A stretch of 64,000 nt of DNA, from the NCBI RefSeq assembly GCF_024160145.1, contig NZ_JAMYWQ010000005.1, positions 1-64,000 on the forward strand, in the 5' to 3' direction. This document shows positions 8,161 to 21,700 of the stretch, piece after piece (within the stretch, counting starts at the first letter, position 1; each line of letters begins with the position of its first letter). The translations under genes and the position numbers were made by a program. The notes under the pieces were generated by a model. That model did not search any database. It was not told the origin of the DNA and saw nothing but the letters and a program-made list of their open reading frames with translations. The DNA is from Serratia nevei. Lineage in GTDB: Bacteria > Pseudomonadota > Gammaproteobacteria > Enterobacterales > Enterobacteriaceae.

Positions 8161-8417
8161 AGTGAAATTGTGACCGAACGCGCAATGAGAGTGCGCGCAT
8201 CATGCCACTGGCGATAAAAAAGTCAATCGCCTCTTATCATTCCAGCGCACGATTTGTTTCCAGCTAACCGGCTGACAGACCGTCATCATCAGCTCCAAGG
8301 CAGCGGCCAGTATCGGCGGCACATTCAGCTCCACTCACCCGCCGAGGTGAAAAACAAGCATCTGGTCGACTACATTCAACAGGCTTACACGCTGGCAACG
8401 GACTGAATTTTCGACAT
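8161..8417. other. intergenic region with possible gene remnant
   Basis: E. coli carries dmsABC and other genes between ycaD and serS; here there are only about 300 bases. One rightward frame is open from about 8245 to a TGA at 8404-8406 and ends in the protein-like string VKNKHLVDYIQQAYTLATD, but it has no good start. It may be the tail of a lost gene. The leftward ycaD promoter should also lie here. Confidence 0.35.
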
Positions 8418-8444
8418 AAAAAAAGCGCCCGCAGGCGCTTTTTC
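8418..8444. terminator. terminator downstream of serS
   Basis: The stem AGCGCC(C)GCAGGCGCT lies between A and T tracts just after the serS stop (leftward). Because of the tracts on both sides it could act in both directions. Confidence 0.85.
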
Positions 8445-8458
8445 TCGTGGTTTGCCGT

Positions 8459-9793
<1,335 letters not shown>

Positions 9794-9860
9794 CTATGCG
9801 GCTGATTTATAGCCGCATAAAAGAAGAGTGATACCCGCTAACCTTACCGCAACGGCCTCG

Positions 9861-11207
9861 CTAGCGGTAGCGTTTTGTCGGGCTATTTTGATCCTGCTCA
9901 GCCAGCCATGCCAACTTTTCGCCGATTTTCCCTTCCAGCCCGCGCGAGGTCGGTTGATAGTAGCGCGTATGGGCCATTTCGGGCGGGAAATAGTTCTCGC
10001 CGGCGGCGTAGGCGTTGGGTTCATCGTGAGCGTAACGGTATTCCGCCCCCAGCCCCATCTCCTTCATCAGCTTGGTTGGCGCGTTGCGCAGGTGCTCCGG
10101 CACGTCATAATCGGCCTGCTCTTTGGCGTCGCGCATGGCGGCCTTGAATGCGGTGTAGACCGCGTTGCTCTTCGGCGCGCAGGCCAGATAGACGATCGCC
10201 TGCGCGATGGCGCGCTCGCCCTCTGCCGGCCCCACGCGGGTAAAGCAATCCCAGGCGGCGATCGCCACCTGCATGCCGCGCGGATCGGCGTTGCCCACGT
10301 CTTCAGAGGCGATCGCCAACAGACGGCGCGCCACGTAGAGTGGATCGCCGCCGGCGGTAATAATGCGCGCATACCAGTACAGCGCAGCGTCCGGCGCCGA
10401 GCCGCGCACCGATTTATGCAGCGCGGAAATCAGGTCGTAATAACGGTCGCCCTTGTTGTCGAAGCGCGCACTGCGTTCGCCCGACACCTCTTTCAGCAGC
10501 TCCGGCGTCAGCACCCGCACGCCTTTGGCGTCTAACTCCGCCATATCCGCCATCATCTCCAGGCTGTTCAGCGCCCGGCGCGCGTCGCCGCCCACCAGCT
10601 CCGACAGCAGGCGGCGCGTTTCCGCCGGCAATTCGACATTCTGGCCGCCAAAGCCGCGCGCCTTGTCGCCCATCGCCTGATCCAGCACCTGGCCGATGTC
10701 TTCGGCGGTCAGCGCCTTCAGCAGATAGACGCGGGCGCGAGACAGCAGCGCCGAGTTCAGCTCGAACGACGGGTTTTCGGTAGTGGCGCCGATAAAGGTG
10801 ATGGTGCCGTCTTCAATGTGCGGCAGGAAAGCGTCCTGCTGGCTCTTATTAAAGCGGTGCACTTCGTCGACGAACAGGATGGTGCGGCGGCCAGCGTCGC
10901 GGTTTTGCCGCGCCCGCTCGATCGCCTCGCGGATCTCCTTGATACCGGAGGTCACGGCGGAGATCCGTTCGACATCCGCCTGACCGTAACGGCCGATCAG
11001 CTCTGCCAGCGTCGTCTTCCCGGTGCCCGGCGGCCCCCATAAAATCATCGAGTGCAGCTGCCCGGCCTCGATGGCGCGCGGCAGCGGCTTGCCGGCGGCC
11101 AGCAGGTGCTGCTGGCCGATATACTGCGCCAGCGTAGTCGGCCGCATACGCGCGGCCAACGGCTGGAACTCGTTTTGGGAAAAATCGAGCGACAGATTAT
11201 TACTCAC
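9861..11207 (-). CDS. rarA: replication-associated recombination protein A (AAA+ ATPase)
   Basis: RarA (MgsA) is a clamp-loader-related ATPase that acts at stalled replication forks. Walker A is GPPGTGKTT at about residue 58, Walker B is [10 protein letters not shown] at about 110, and the C-terminal MgsA tetramerisation part follows. I use the GTG at 11207 (448 residues, starting [10 protein letters not shown]), preceded by GAGG, because it matches the E. coli N-terminus (MSNLSLDFS). An upstream GTG at 11213 would add only two residues. It starts 7 bases after the lolA stop, so the two are co-transcribed, as in E. coli. Confidence 0.96.
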   Translation of the reverse strand: MSNNLSLDFSQNEFQPLAARMRPTTLAQYIGQQHLLAAGKPLPRAIEAGQLHSMILWGPPGTGKTTLAELIGRYGQADVERISAVTSGIKEIREAIERARQNRDAGRRTILFVDEVHRFNKSQQDAFLPHIEDGTITFIGATTENPSFELNSALLSRARVYLLKALTAEDIGQVLDQAMGDKARGFGGQNVELPAETRRLLSELVGGDARRALNSLEMMADMAELDAKGVRVLTPELLKEVSGERSARFDNKGDRYYDLISALHKSVRGSAPDAALYWYARIITAGGDPLYVARRLLAIASEDVGNADPRGMQVAIAAWDCFTRVGPAEGERAIAQAIVYLACAPKSNAVYTAFKAAMRDAKEQADYDVPEHLRNAPTKLMKEMGLGAEYRYAHDEPNAYAAGENYFPPEMAHTRYYQPTSRGLEGKIGEKLAWLAEQDQNSPTKRYR

Positions 11208-11214
11208 TTGCACC

Positions 11215-11826
11215 TCACTGGCGCTGGTCGTCCAGCGTCACCCCCTTCGGCGGGGTAAATTTGAATTTGGCCGGATCGGCAGCGACGTTCTGCTGGCTTT
11301 TCAGCGTGTAGGAACTGCGCTGGCCATCCTGCTCCACCGCAGCGAAGCTGCGAATGGTACCGCTGTTGGTCACGCTGATGGCGAACTGCTTCAGGTTGCC
11401 GCTGGCGGACTTCGGCGTCAGCTCGAAATCATCGCCCTTTTGCTTCACGTTGTACTGTTTCCAGTCGCTGGCATTATTGCGGGTGATCAGCATAAACGGC
11501 GTATTGCCGGTGGCGTTCTTCAGCCAGGTCGCCGTCACCTGCTCCACGAACGGGTTATAGAACCACAGGGTCTGGCCGTCGGAGACCAGCACGCTCTCAT
11601 CGGGCGAGGTCATGTGCCAGTTGAACAGGTTTGGCCGCTTCACCCACAGCTCGCCTTCCCCCTGTTGCACCGCGGCGCCGTCGGCGCTGGTCACGGTTTG
11701 CGAGAAGCTGGCGTGGAAACTGTTCACCTTCGCCAGGCGACTTTGCAGATCCTGTGCGGCATCGGCCAGCACGGAGGTAGAAGCGAATCCCGAAAGCAGA
11801 CAGCAGGCAACTAACAGTTTTTTCAT
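11215..11826 (-). CDS. lolA: outer-membrane lipoprotein carrier protein LolA
   Basis: This periplasmic chaperone takes lipoproteins from the LolCDE complex and hands them to LolB at the outer membrane. The 203-residue precursor has a clear Sec signal peptide ([21 protein letters not shown], cleaved before D22). The mature part has the LolA pattern, with [19 protein letters not shown] near its N-terminus and [13 protein letters not shown]. It is essential in E. coli. It sits between ftsK and rarA in the conserved order. A GC hairpin at 11976-11999 separates it from ftsK. Confidence 0.97.
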   Translation of the reverse strand: MKKLLVACCLLSGFASTSVLADAAQDLQSRLAKVNSFHASFSQTVTSADGAAVQQGEGELWVKRPNLFNWHMTSPDESVLVSDGQTLWFYNPFVEQVTATWLKNATGNTPFMLITRNNASDWKQYNVKQKGDDFELTPKSASGNLKQFAISVTNSGTIRSFAAVEQDGQRSSYTLKSQQNVAADPAKFKFTPPKGVTLDDQRQ

Positions 11827-11974
11827 TATTCCAGATACCTTATGAAATGCGTTAACCGCAGGGCGACGCCGTGCGGGTCAAATCAACCCTTTACCCGCTT
11901 ACTTTACCCGAAGCCGGCGATCGGCCGGTAGGCCAATGTTCCGAGAAGAAACGGGTTTACGCTTCTTTGCACAA

Positions 11975-12000
11975 GGGCCGCTTAAGCGGCCCTTTCTTAT
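11975..12000. terminator. hairpin between ftsK and lolA
   Basis: The near-perfect palindrome AGGGCCGCTTAAGCGGCCCT lies just after the ftsK stop (leftward). The T tract is better on the plus strand (CCCTTTCTT) than on the minus strand (CCCTTGTG), so termination of ftsK may be partial and lolA may be read through. Confidence 0.55.
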
Positions 12001-12024
12001 TGAATTGCAATGGCTAAACGACCA

Positions 12025-15000
12025 TCAATCGTGCCGCGGCGGCGCCAGCACCTCGCGGTTGCCGTTGTGCCCCTGCTCGCTGACGATGCCCTGCGCTTCC
12101 ATCTGTTCGATGATGCGCGCCGCGCGGTTATAACCGATGCGGAACTGACGCTGCACGCCGGAGATGGAGGCGCGGCGTTTATCCACCACGAAATCCACCG
12201 CCTGGTCAAACAGCGGATCCAGCTCTTCGTCGCCGTCCATACCGCCGCCGGCACCGCCCTCGCCGTCTTCGCCGCCGCTGAGAATGCCCTCTTTATATTG
12301 GGGCCGCTCGCGCGCTTTCCAATCCTTGACCACCGCATGCACTTCCTGATCGCGCACGAATGCGCCATGTACGCGCACCGGGATCGAGGAGTTCGGCGCC
12401 AGGTAGAGCATGTCGCCCATGCCCAGCAAAGATTCGGCGCCGCCCTGATCGAGGATGGTGCGCGAGTCTATCTTGCTCGATACGGTAAAGGCGATCCGCG
12501 TCGGGATGTTGGCCTTGATAAGACCCGTGATCACATCCACCGACGGACGCTGGGTCGCCAGCACCAGGTGGATACCCGCCGCACGCGCTTTCTGCGCCAG
12601 GCGAGCGATCAGCTCCTCGACCTTCTTGCCCACCGTCATGATCAGATCGGCGAATTCGTCGACCATCACCACGATGTACGGCTCTTTCTCCAGCACCGGC
12701 GGCGTGATGTCCATGCTGTCGGTCGGCTTCCAGAACGGATCCGGGATCGGGCGCCCCATCGCTTCGGCCTGATCGACGCGCTCGTTGTAGCCGGCCAGGT
12801 TGCGCACACCCAGAGCAGACATCAGCTTGTAGCGGCGTTCCATTTCGCCCACGCACCAGCGCAGCGCGTTAGCGGCGTCTTTCATGTCGGTGACCACGTC
12901 GGTCAACAGGTGCGGAATGCCCTCATAAACCGACAGCTCCAGCATTTTCGGGTCGATCATGATAAAGCGCACTTCTTTCGGCGTGGCTTTATACAGGATG
13001 CTCAGGATCATGGCGTTGACCCCGACCGACTTACCGGAACCGGTAGTACCGGCAACCAGCAAGTGCGGCATTTTGCCCAGATCGGCCACCACCGGTTCGC
13101 CGGAGATATCTTTACCCAATACGATGGACAGCGGCGACGGGTTGTCACGGAAGGCCGGGCAATCCAGCACTTCGCGCAGATACACCGTTTGGCGCTTGGT
13201 GTTCGGCAGCTCCAGACCGACATAGGGCTTGCCGGGGATCACTTCCACCACGCGCACCGCCGACGTCGACAGCGAGCGCGCCAGATCGCGCGACAGGTTG
13301 GAAATGCGCGCCGCTTTAACGCCCGGCGCCAGATCCAGCTCGAAACGGGTGATCACCGGCCCCGGCAGGATGTCCACCACGTCGGCTTTCACGCGGTAAT
13401 CGGCCAGGCTGGCCTCCACCAGACGCGCCTTCTGTTCCAGCGCGAAGGTATCGACCGGCTCCACTTCCCTCGGCGCTTCGGCCAGCAGATCCAGCGTCGG
13501 CAACGGCGTGGTCGGCTTTTGCAGCGGCTGATCGTTGCGCATCAGGAACGGGTGAATCAAGCTGTCCATCGCCGGATGTTGCTCGGCCTGAGTTTGCTGA
13601 GGCTGCTGCTGCACCGGTTGCTGCGGCGGCTGATATTGCGGCTGCGACGGCTGCTGATACGACTGCGGCGGCTGTTGGTATTGTTGAGGCTGCTGATTCT
13701 GTTGCGGTTGCTGATATTGCTGTTGAGGCTGGGCAACCGGCGCCGCAGGCTCAAACTGGCCGAACGGCACATCGTCCTCTTGCTCGCTTTGCTGTTCAAT
13801 GCGCTCTTCAAGCTGCGGGGACAGCGTGAACATCGGCTCGCTCGGGCCATCGTCCACTAAATCCGCCATCGGCGAGAAGCTGAAAGCATTGCGGGTATCG
13901 ACCGGGCTGGCCGCCGGCGCCTGCGGGGCCGGTTCTTGCTGGCCGTAGCGCGCCTGCTGCTGCTCGGCGAACGCCTGACGCAGCGCGGCCTCTTGCCGCG
14001 CTTCTTCGTCGTCCATCTGATGGCCTTCGCCGTAGCGTTGGCTCTGCTGCTCGGCGAACGCCTTGCTCAGTTCGGCTTCCTGCAAGGCGCTCTCATCATC
14101 CTGCTCCGGCGCGTAGCTTTCACCATAGCGCTGGCTTTGCTGCTCGGCGAATGCCTGGCGCAGCGCGGCTTCCTGCAGCGCCTCTTCGTCCTGCGGGCTC
14201 ACCGCCGTCGGCTGCTGAGGCTCCGCCTCGGCCTGGCGCTGCTCCTGCTCGGCCGCACGCTGCGAAGGCAGCTTGATGCCGTAAGAAGCCAGCTCGCGAC
14301 GGGTCGGAATACGTACCGGATTCGGCCGCGGCAGCTCAGGGCCGATGCCTTGTTTAACCTGCGGATTGCCGTCGCTGGTTGCCGTGAAAGCCGGCATGAA
14401 GGTGGCCGCTGCGGCGCCCGCAGCGGCAGCCGCTGCCGTATCCAGCTGTGGCTTGGCGCCGGTGGCGCTGAAACCACCCGCGCCGCTGACGTCGGCACTG
14501 TCGCGCTGCGCGGCGGTAAAATCAAAGGGAGAACGCGCCGGCGGCTGCGGCGCAGCCGGCTCTTGCCAATTGCCCAGGCGCGGTTCATCGTCTTCCTGAT
14601 AAGGATCGACAGGGCGCGTCGCCTTCGGCGCAGGCGTTTCTTCCGGAATTTCGAACGAGTACAGCGGCGGCGTGGCGTCTTGCGCCGGGGCGCTTACCGG
14701 ATGCTGATTGACCGAGGCCGGTGCGGCCGGCGCCACCGTTACCGACGGCGCCTGTGTGGCGATCGGTGCGGCAACGGGCTCGTGGATCGCTGCCGTCACC
14801 GCCGGTGCAGGCGAAGCCGCCGGCGCGATTGGCGCCGCTTCAGCTTCAACCTCGTCATCGGCAGCACGCAGGCCGCTGAGCAACGGATCGGCGGCGTCTT
14901 CCGCCGCCGCTTTGGCACTTTCTGTAACCGAAGGCGCGGAGAACAACACGTCGTCATCGGCGGCTGCGGCGCTGGTGGCAACCGCGGCGGCGGCCCCCTT

Positions 15001-15681
15001 CCCTGCCTGCTCAGGCTCGTCGTCAACGTAACGCTCGTCATCCTCGAAATAGCGCTCTTCGCGGCGTGAGCGATTGGTCATCACCGTCGCGACGCCCAGC
15101 ACCGCCCCGCCGATCTTCTCGGCGATCACCAGCCAGGACCAGCCGGTAAACAGCGTCAGCCCCGCCGCCCACACGCACAGCAGCGCCAGCGTGGCGCCGA
15201 TGCCGTTGAACCACGGCAACATGGCGTTGCTCAGCAGGCTGCCGATCACGCCGCCGGAAGCGAAGTAATAAAGATCGTCAACGTTCAGCGCCGCCAGCCC
15301 ACAGGAGGTGAGCACCAGCGCCAGAGTGCCGATAAGGCGCAGTGAGAGCGCGAAATAGTCGACGTAGTCTCGGTTGCCGCGTTGGCGATAAGCCGCCCAG
15401 CACAGAACCAGCATGATCGGCGGGATCGCGTAGGCGAGCACCCCGAAGGTGAAGAACAGCGTGTCGGCCAACCAGGCCCCAACACCGCCGCCCAGGTTGT
15501 GAATCGGCTCATGCCACGCGGTCTGCGACCAGCTTGGGTCAGACGGATTGAAGCTGACCAACGCGGCCATGAGGTAAACGGCAAAAATCGCTACCACGAT
15601 AAGCACAGCTTCCAGCAAACGCCGGCCACTGCTGAGTCTTTTCAGGGTAACTTCTTTATCTTCTGTATATTCCTGGCTCAA
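12025..15681 (-). CDS. ftsK: DNA translocase FtsK
   Basis: This 1218-residue septal DNA pump clears the division site and activates XerCD at dif. The N-terminus has four membrane segments (about 20-185). A long low-complexity linker, rich in Ala, Pro and Gln, spans about 200-735. The motor follows, with Walker [11 protein letters not shown] at about 875-885 and Walker [12 protein letters not shown] at about 1000. The C-terminal gamma winged helix (about 1150-1215, [19 protein letters not shown]) reads KOPS sequences. It is shorter than E. coli FtsK (1329) mainly in the linker. It lies downstream of lrp as in E. coli. Confidence 0.97.
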   Translation of the reverse strand: MSQEYTEDKEVTLKRLSSGRRLLEAVLIVVAIFAVYLMAALVSFNPSDPSWSQTAWHEPIHNLGGGVGAWLADTLFFTFGVLAYAIPPIMLVLCWAAYRQRGNRDYVDYFALSLRLIGTLALVLTSCGLAALNVDDLYYFASGGVIGSLLSNAMLPWFNGIGATLALLCVWAAGLTLFTGWSWLVIAEKIGGAVLGVATVMTNRSRREERYFEDDERYVDDEPEQAGKGAAAAVATSAAAADDDVLFSAPSVTESAKAAAEDAADPLLSGLRAADDEVEAEAAPIAPAASPAPAVTAAIHEPVAAPIATQAPSVTVAPAAPASVNQHPVSAPAQDATPPLYSFEIPEETPAPKATRPVDPYQEDDEPRLGNWQEPAAPQPPARSPFDFTAAQRDSADVSGAGGFSATGAKPQLDTAAAAAAGAAAATFMPAFTATSDGNPQVKQGIGPELPRPNPVRIPTRRELASYGIKLPSQRAAEQEQRQAEAEPQQPTAVSPQDEEALQEAALRQAFAEQQSQRYGESYAPEQDDESALQEAELSKAFAEQQSQRYGEGHQMDDEEARQEAALRQAFAEQQQARYGQQEPAPQAPAASPVDTRNAFSFSPMADLVDDGPSEPMFTLSPQLEERIEQQSEQEDDVPFGQFEPAAPVAQPQQQYQQPQQNQQPQQYQQPPQSYQQPSQPQYQPPQQPVQQQPQQTQAEQHPAMDSLIHPFLMRNDQPLQKPTTPLPTLDLLAEAPREVEPVDTFALEQKARLVEASLADYRVKADVVDILPGPVITRFELDLAPGVKAARISNLSRDLARSLSTSAVRVVEVIPGKPYVGLELPNTKRQTVYLREVLDCPAFRDNPSPLSIVLGKDISGEPVVADLGKMPHLLVAGTTGSGKSVGVNAMILSILYKATPKEVRFIMIDPKMLELSVYEGIPHLLTDVVTDMKDAANALRWCVGEMERRYKLMSALGVRNLAGYNERVDQAEAMGRPIPDPFWKPTDSMDITPPVLEKEPYIVVMVDEFADLIMTVGKKVEELIARLAQKARAAGIHLVLATQRPSVDVITGLIKANIPTRIAFTVSSKIDSRTILDQGGAESLLGMGDMLYLAPNSSIPVRVHGAFVRDQEVHAVVKDWKARERPQYKEGILSGGEDGEGGAGGGMDGDEELDPLFDQAVDFVVDKRRASISGVQRQFRIGYNRAARIIEQMEAQGIVSEQGHNGNREVLAPPRHD
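13560..13745 (-). repeat. Gln-rich low-complexity tract in the FtsK linker
   Basis: This run of CAG/CAA and CCG codons encodes PQQ- and YQQP-like units ([16 protein letters not shown]). It is typical of the unstructured FtsK linker and prone to length change. Confidence 0.7.
13935..14195 (-). repeat. three imperfect tandem repeats in the FtsK linker
   Basis: The unit [18 protein letters not shown] recurs three times, spaced about 29-31 residues ([60 protein letters not shown]). Each repeat is followed by an acidic spacer. The DNA copies are near 14120-14190, 14030-14100 and 13945-14005. Confidence 0.8.
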
Positions 15682-15801
15682 GAAAGGCTCTCCAGGTTCC
15701 TGTTAGCTGACATAGCAACAGCGCCGAGAAGCTTCCCCGGCGCCGAAACTGTATGAATAAACAGGAGTGTAACCAATTTAATCAGGTTTTGCACCTGCAC
15801 C

Positions 15802-16296
15802 TTACCGTGTTTTGATAACCAGACGGTTACTCTGTTTCACTTCTTCCATCACTACGTAGGTACGGGTGTCGTTAACCCCCGGCAAACGCAGCAAGGTTTC
15901 GCCCAGCAGTTTGCGGTAAGCCGACATGTCCGGTACGCGGGTTTTCAACAGGTAGTCGAAATCGCCGGAAACCAGATGACACTCCTGAATCTCTTCAAGC
16001 TTCTGCACTGCCGAGTTGAATTGCTCGAACACATCCGGCGCGCCGCGGTTCAGCGTGATCTCCACGAAAACCAGCAGGGACGCATCCAGATAATGCGGGT
16101 TGAGCAATGCGGTATAGCCATGAATGAAACCCTGGCGCTCGAGACGGCGCACGCGTTCTAAACATGGTGTCGGGGATAACCCCACGCGCTTCGAAAGCTC
16201 GACGTTCGAAATACGCCCATCCTTCTGCAGCTCATTCAGGATGTTGCGGTCGATACGGTCAAGATCTTTACCCGGGCGTTTCTTGTTGTCTGCCAT
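15802..16296 (-). CDS. lrp: leucine-responsive regulatory protein
   Basis: Lrp is a global transcription regulator of amino-acid metabolism, pili and stationary-phase genes that assembles as 8- and 16-mers. From the ATG at 16296 the protein has 164 residues and is nearly identical in pattern to E. coli Lrp. It has an N-terminal helix-turn-helix (about 30-52, ISNVELSKRVGLSPTPCLER) and a C-terminal RAM effector domain (about 75-150). An upstream in-frame ATG would add 13 unrelated residues and is not used. It has a long gene-free region upstream, as in E. coli, where Lrp represses itself. Confidence 0.98.
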   Translation of the reverse strand: MADNKKRPGKDLDRIDRNILNELQKDGRISNVELSKRVGLSPTPCLERVRRLERQGFIHGYTALLNPHYLDASLLVFVEITLNRGAPDVFEQFNSAVQKLEEIQECHLVSGDFDYLLKTRVPDMSAYRKLLGETLLRLPGVNDTRTYVVMEEVKQSNRLVIKTR

Positions 16297-17922
<1,626 letters not shown>

Positions 17923-17940
17923 GGCTTTCTCGCCACCAGC

Positions 17941-17968
17941 AAAAAGCGGCTCTCGGGCCGCTTTTTTT
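17941..17968 (+). terminator. trxB terminator
   Basis: AAAAAGCGGC-TCTCGG-GCCGCTTTTTTT is a standard intrinsic terminator 18 bases after the trxB stop. Confidence 0.9.
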
Positions 17969-18162
17969 GTCTCTTTCTTCAGCAGTCCCCTTCTCGCGTC
18001 TGTTATAGCCATATTTGGCCGCTTTATTCTTTTCAGTCTGCCGGGTGACGAGGTAACATGAGACCTCGCTTGTTTGTCGCCGATTGCGTCAAACACTATT
18101 ATTTAACAGTACGTTAACCCAGCCTGTAACAAACGGGCGCCGGCGACGCAGACGCATATCTG

Positions 18163-19929
18163 ATGAAAAAAACCAGACAGCAACAGTTAACCCGTTGGCT
18201 TAAAACCCAGAGTTCGTTAGCGCAGCGTTGGCTGCGCCTTTCCATGCTGTTGGGGCTGTTCAGCGGCCTGCTGATCGTGGCTCAGGCCTGGCTGCTGGCC
18301 AGCCTGCTGCACGCTCTGATCATCGAACATACCCCGCGCGAACAGCTGCTCCCTTCGTTTATCTGGCTGGCCGCCGCGTTCGCGCTGCGGGCGCTGTTGA
18401 GCTGGCTGCGGGAACGGATCGGTTTCCTGTGTGGCCAGGTGATCCGTCAGCGTATGCGCCAACAGGTGCTGGATAAGCTGCAACAGCTCGGTCCGGCCTG
18501 GATCCAGGGCAAACCGGCCGGCAGTTGGGCCAGCATCATCGTCGAGCAGATCGAGGATATGCAGGACTATTACTCGCGCTACCTGCCGCAGATGTATCTG
18601 GCGGTCTTCATCCCGCTGCTGATCCTGATCGCCGTTTTCCCGATCAACTGGGCCGCCGGCATCATTCTGCTGGCGACCGCGCCGCTGATCCCGCTGTTCA
18701 TGGCGCTGGTCGGCATGGGGGCCGCCGATGCCAACCGCCGCAACTTCGTGGCGCTGGCGCGATTAAGCGGCAACTTCCTCGACCGCCTGCGCGGCCTGGA
18801 CACCCTGCGGCTGTTCGACCGCGCGCAGGCCGAAACCGCGCAGATCGCCAAATCCTCCGAAGACTTCCGTAGCCGTACCATGGAAGTGCTGCGCATGGCC
18901 TTCCTCTCTTCCGGCGTGCTGGAGTTCTTCGCTTCGATTTCCATCGCCGTGGTGGCGGTGTACTTCGGCTTTTCTTACCTCGGCGAACTCAACTTCGGCA
19001 GTTACGGCCTTGGCGTCACGCTGTTTTCCGGTTTTCTGGTGTTGATTCTGGCGCCGGAGTTTTTCCAACCGCTGCGCGATCTCGGCACCTTCTACCATGC
19101 CAAGGCACAGGCGGTCGGCGCGGCGGAGGCGCTGGAAACCTTCCTCAGCGCCGAAGGCGAGCAGATGGGCAACGGCATGCGGCAACTGCCCGCCGGTCAA
19201 CCGCTGACGCTCCAGGCGAACGAGCTGGAAATCCTGTCGCCGAACGGCGTGGTGCTGGCCGGGCCGCTGAGTTTCACCCTGCAACCGCAGCAGCGCGTGG
19301 CGCTGGTCGGGCTGAGCGGCGCCGGCAAAAGTTCGCTGCTCAACCTGCTGCTCGGCTTCCTGCCCTATCGCGGGTCATTGACCGTCAACGGCATCGAGCT
19401 GCGTGAACTGTCCGCCGAAACCTGGCGCCAGCAGCTGAGCTGGGTCGGCCAGAACCCGCATCTGCCGGCGCAAACCTTGCGCGCCAATATCCTGCTGGGG
19501 TGCCCGCAGGCCGACGAAGCGCAGCTGCAGCAGGCGGTGGAACACGCCTACGTCAGCGAACTGCTCCCCTATCTGCCGCAGGGGCTCGACACCGAAGTGG
19601 GCGACAACGCCGCCCGCCTGTCAGTCGGCCAGGCGCAGCGCGTGGCGGTTGCCCGGGCGCTGATCGGCCCGCGCCGCCTGCTGCTGCTGGATGAACCGGC
19701 TGCCAGCCTCGATGCCCACAGCGAACAGCGGGTGATGCAGGCGCTGAACGCGGCTTCGCATCAGCAAACCACCCTGCTGGTAACGCACCAGTTGGAAGAT
19801 ACCGAAGACTACGATCAGATTTGGGTGATGGATAACGGGCGCATCGTGCAACAGGGCGATTACGCCACCCTCAGCGCCCAGCCGGGCCTGTTTGCCACTC
19901 TGATCGCCCATCGCCGCGGGGAGCTTTGA
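18163..19929 (+). CDS. cydD: cysteine/glutathione ABC exporter, CydD half
   Basis: CydD and CydC form a heterodimeric inner-membrane ABC exporter that sends glutathione and cysteine to the periplasm; it is needed to assemble cytochrome bd and periplasmic c-type cytochromes. This half has 588 residues, with six membrane segments (about 20-310) fused to an ATPase domain. Walker A is GLSGAGKSS at about 382, the signature region LSVGQAQRVAVARAL is at about 485, and Walker B LLLLDEPAA is at about 505. The signature reads LSVGQ instead of LSGGQ. The stop lies 2 bases before the cydC ATG. Confidence 0.97.
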   Translation: MKKTRQQQLTRWLKTQSSLAQRWLRLSMLLGLFSGLLIVAQAWLLASLLHALIIEHTPREQLLPSFIWLAAAFALRALLSWLRERIGFLCGQVIRQRMRQQVLDKLQQLGPAWIQGKPAGSWASIIVEQIEDMQDYYSRYLPQMYLAVFIPLLILIAVFPINWAAGIILLATAPLIPLFMALVGMGAADANRRNFVALARLSGNFLDRLRGLDTLRLFDRAQAETAQIAKSSEDFRSRTMEVLRMAFLSSGVLEFFASISIAVVAVYFGFSYLGELNFGSYGLGVTLFSGFLVLILAPEFFQPLRDLGTFYHAKAQAVGAAEALETFLSAEGEQMGNGMRQLPAGQPLTLQANELEILSPNGVVLAGPLSFTLQPQQRVALVGLSGAGKSSLLNLLLGFLPYRGSLTVNGIELRELSAETWRQQLSWVGQNPHLPAQTLRANILLGCPQADEAQLQQAVEHAYVSELLPYLPQGLDTEVGDNAARLSVGQAQRVAVARALIGPRRLLLLDEPAASLDAHSEQRVMQALNAASHQQTTLLVTHQLEDTEDYDQIWVMDNGRIVQQGDYATLSAQPGLFATLIAHRRGEL

Positions 19930-19931
19930 TC

Positions 19932-21671
19932 ATGCGCGTTTTATTGCCGTTCTTGGCGTTGTACCGCCGCCATAGCCTGCTGATTGGCCTGGGCATCCTT
20001 TTGGCGATCGTCACCCTGCTGGCCAGCATCGGCCTGCTGACGCTCTCCGGCTGGTTCCTGGCCGCCTCGTCGCTGGCCGGATTGGCGGGCCTCCTGACCT
20101 TCAACTACATGCTGCCGGCCGCCGGCGTGCGCGGCGCGGCAATCTTCCGCACCGCCGGGCGCTATGCCGAGCGCGTAGTCAGCCACGACGCCACCTTCCG
20201 CGTGCTGTCGCACCTGCGGGTGTTCACCTTCAGCAAGATCCTGCCGCTCACGCCGGGCGGCATCGCCCGCTTCCGCCAGGCCGACCTGCTCAACCGCCTG
20301 GTGGCGGACGTAGACACGCTGGATCATCTTTATCTGCGGGTGATCTCGCCGTTGATCGGTGCGGCAGTGGTGATCCTGGTGGTCACCTACGGCCTGAGCT
20401 GGCTCGATCCTGCGCTCGCCCTGACGCTGGGCGGCATTCTGTTGCTGCTGTTGCTGCTGGTGCCGCCGGTATTCTATCGCGCCGGCAAACCGATCGGCGG
20501 CCAGCTCACCGCTCTGCGCGGCCAATACCGCACCGACCTGACCGCCTGGCTGCAGGGGCAGGCGGAGCTGGTGGTGTTCGGCGCCGTCAACGACTTCCGC
20601 CAGACGCTGAACGCCACCGAACAGCGGTGGCAACGCCGTCAGTGGCAGCAGGCTTCGCTGAGCGGCAAGGCGCAGGCGCTGATGATCTTCGCCAGCGGGC
20701 TGACGGTAACGCTGCTGCTGTGGCTGACCGCCGCCGGCGTCGGCGGCGATACCCAGCCCGGTGCGCTGATTGCGCTGTTTGTCTTCGCCGCGCTGGCGTC
20801 GTTCGAAGCGCTGATGCCGGTCGCCGGCGCCTTCCAGCACCTCGGCCAGGTGATCGCCTCCGCCACGCGGGTCAAACAGATCATCGATCGCCAGCCGGAA
20901 GTGACCTTCCCGGCCACCGGCCCGGCCGCTGCCGCCCGGGCTCAGCTTAGCCTGCAGCAGCTGAACTTCACCTACCCCGACCAGCCGCAGCCGGTGCTGC
21001 GCGACGTCACGCTCGAGGTCGCGGCCGGCGAACACATCGCCTTGCTCGGCCGCACCGGCTGCGGCAAGTCCACCCTGTTGCAGCTGCTGACCCGCGCCTG
21101 GCGCACCGACGGCGGAAAAATTCTGCTCAACGGCGAGCCCCTCGAGGATTATGATGAAACCACGCTGCGCCGGATGACCACGGTCGTCAGCCAGCGGGTG
21201 CATATCTTCAGCGATACGCTGCGGGAAAACCTGCGGCTGGCCGCGCCGGATGCCGACGACGCTCGCCTGCGCGAAGTGCTGCAGCAGGTCGGGCTGGGCA
21301 AGCTGCTGGACAGCGACGGCGGGCTGAACGCCTGGCTGGGCGAAGGCGGCCGCCAGTTGTCCGGCGGCGAGCAGCGCCGCCTGGGCATCGCCCGCGCGCT
21401 GTTGCACCCTGCCCCGCTGCTGCTGCTCGACGAACCCACCGAAGGGCTGGACGCCGAGACCGAACAGCAGATCCTGGCGCTGCTGCGCCGACATTGTCAG
21501 GGCAAGACGCTGATCCTGGTGACCCACCGCCTGTACGGCCTGGAGCATCTCGACCGCATTTGCGTGATGGACGACGGCCAGATTGTCGAACAGGGCGATC
21601 ACGCCACCCTGATGCGCCGGCAGGGGCGCTATGCCCGCTTTCGCAACCGTATCAGCAACCTGGCGCCGTAA
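19932..21671 (+). CDS. cydC: cysteine/glutathione ABC exporter, CydC half
   Basis: This is the partner of CydD, 579 residues from the ATG at 19932 (MRVLLPFLALY, as in E. coli MRALLPYLALY); a TTG two codons earlier is open but unneeded. It has six membrane segments (about 15-305), Walker A GRTGCGKST at about 372, signature LSGGEQRRLGIARAL at about 475 and Walker B LLLLDEPTEG. The stretch LLTLSGWFLAASSLAG in TM1 is typical of CydC. It is translationally linked to cydD and followed 29 bases later by aat on the same strand, as in E. coli. Confidence 0.97.
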   Translation: MRVLLPFLALYRRHSLLIGLGILLAIVTLLASIGLLTLSGWFLAASSLAGLAGLLTFNYMLPAAGVRGAAIFRTAGRYAERVVSHDATFRVLSHLRVFTFSKILPLTPGGIARFRQADLLNRLVADVDTLDHLYLRVISPLIGAAVVILVVTYGLSWLDPALALTLGGILLLLLLLVPPVFYRAGKPIGGQLTALRGQYRTDLTAWLQGQAELVVFGAVNDFRQTLNATEQRWQRRQWQQASLSGKAQALMIFASGLTVTLLLWLTAAGVGGDTQPGALIALFVFAALASFEALMPVAGAFQHLGQVIASATRVKQIIDRQPEVTFPATGPAAAARAQLSLQQLNFTYPDQPQPVLRDVTLEVAAGEHIALLGRTGCGKSTLLQLLTRAWRTDGGKILLNGEPLEDYDETTLRRMTTVVSQRVHIFSDTLRENLRLAAPDADDARLREVLQQVGLGKLLDSDGGLNAWLGEGGRQLSGGEQRRLGIARALLHPAPLLLLDEPTEGLDAETEQQILALLRRHCQGKTLILVTHRLYGLEHLDRICVMDDGQIVEQGDHATLMRRQGRYARFRNRISNLAP

Positions 21672-21700
21672 TCGGCCCGTAGAGGACGCAGAGACCCTGT

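Noticed and set aside
12010-13860. 616-codon open frame antisense to ftsK
   Set aside because: It is composed of His/Arg/Leu runs mirroring the FtsK motor and Gln-rich linker. No plausible protein.
19941-21602. 553-codon open frame antisense to cydC
   Set aside because: It has shadow composition (Gln/Arg/Ala) opposite a well-supported transporter gene.
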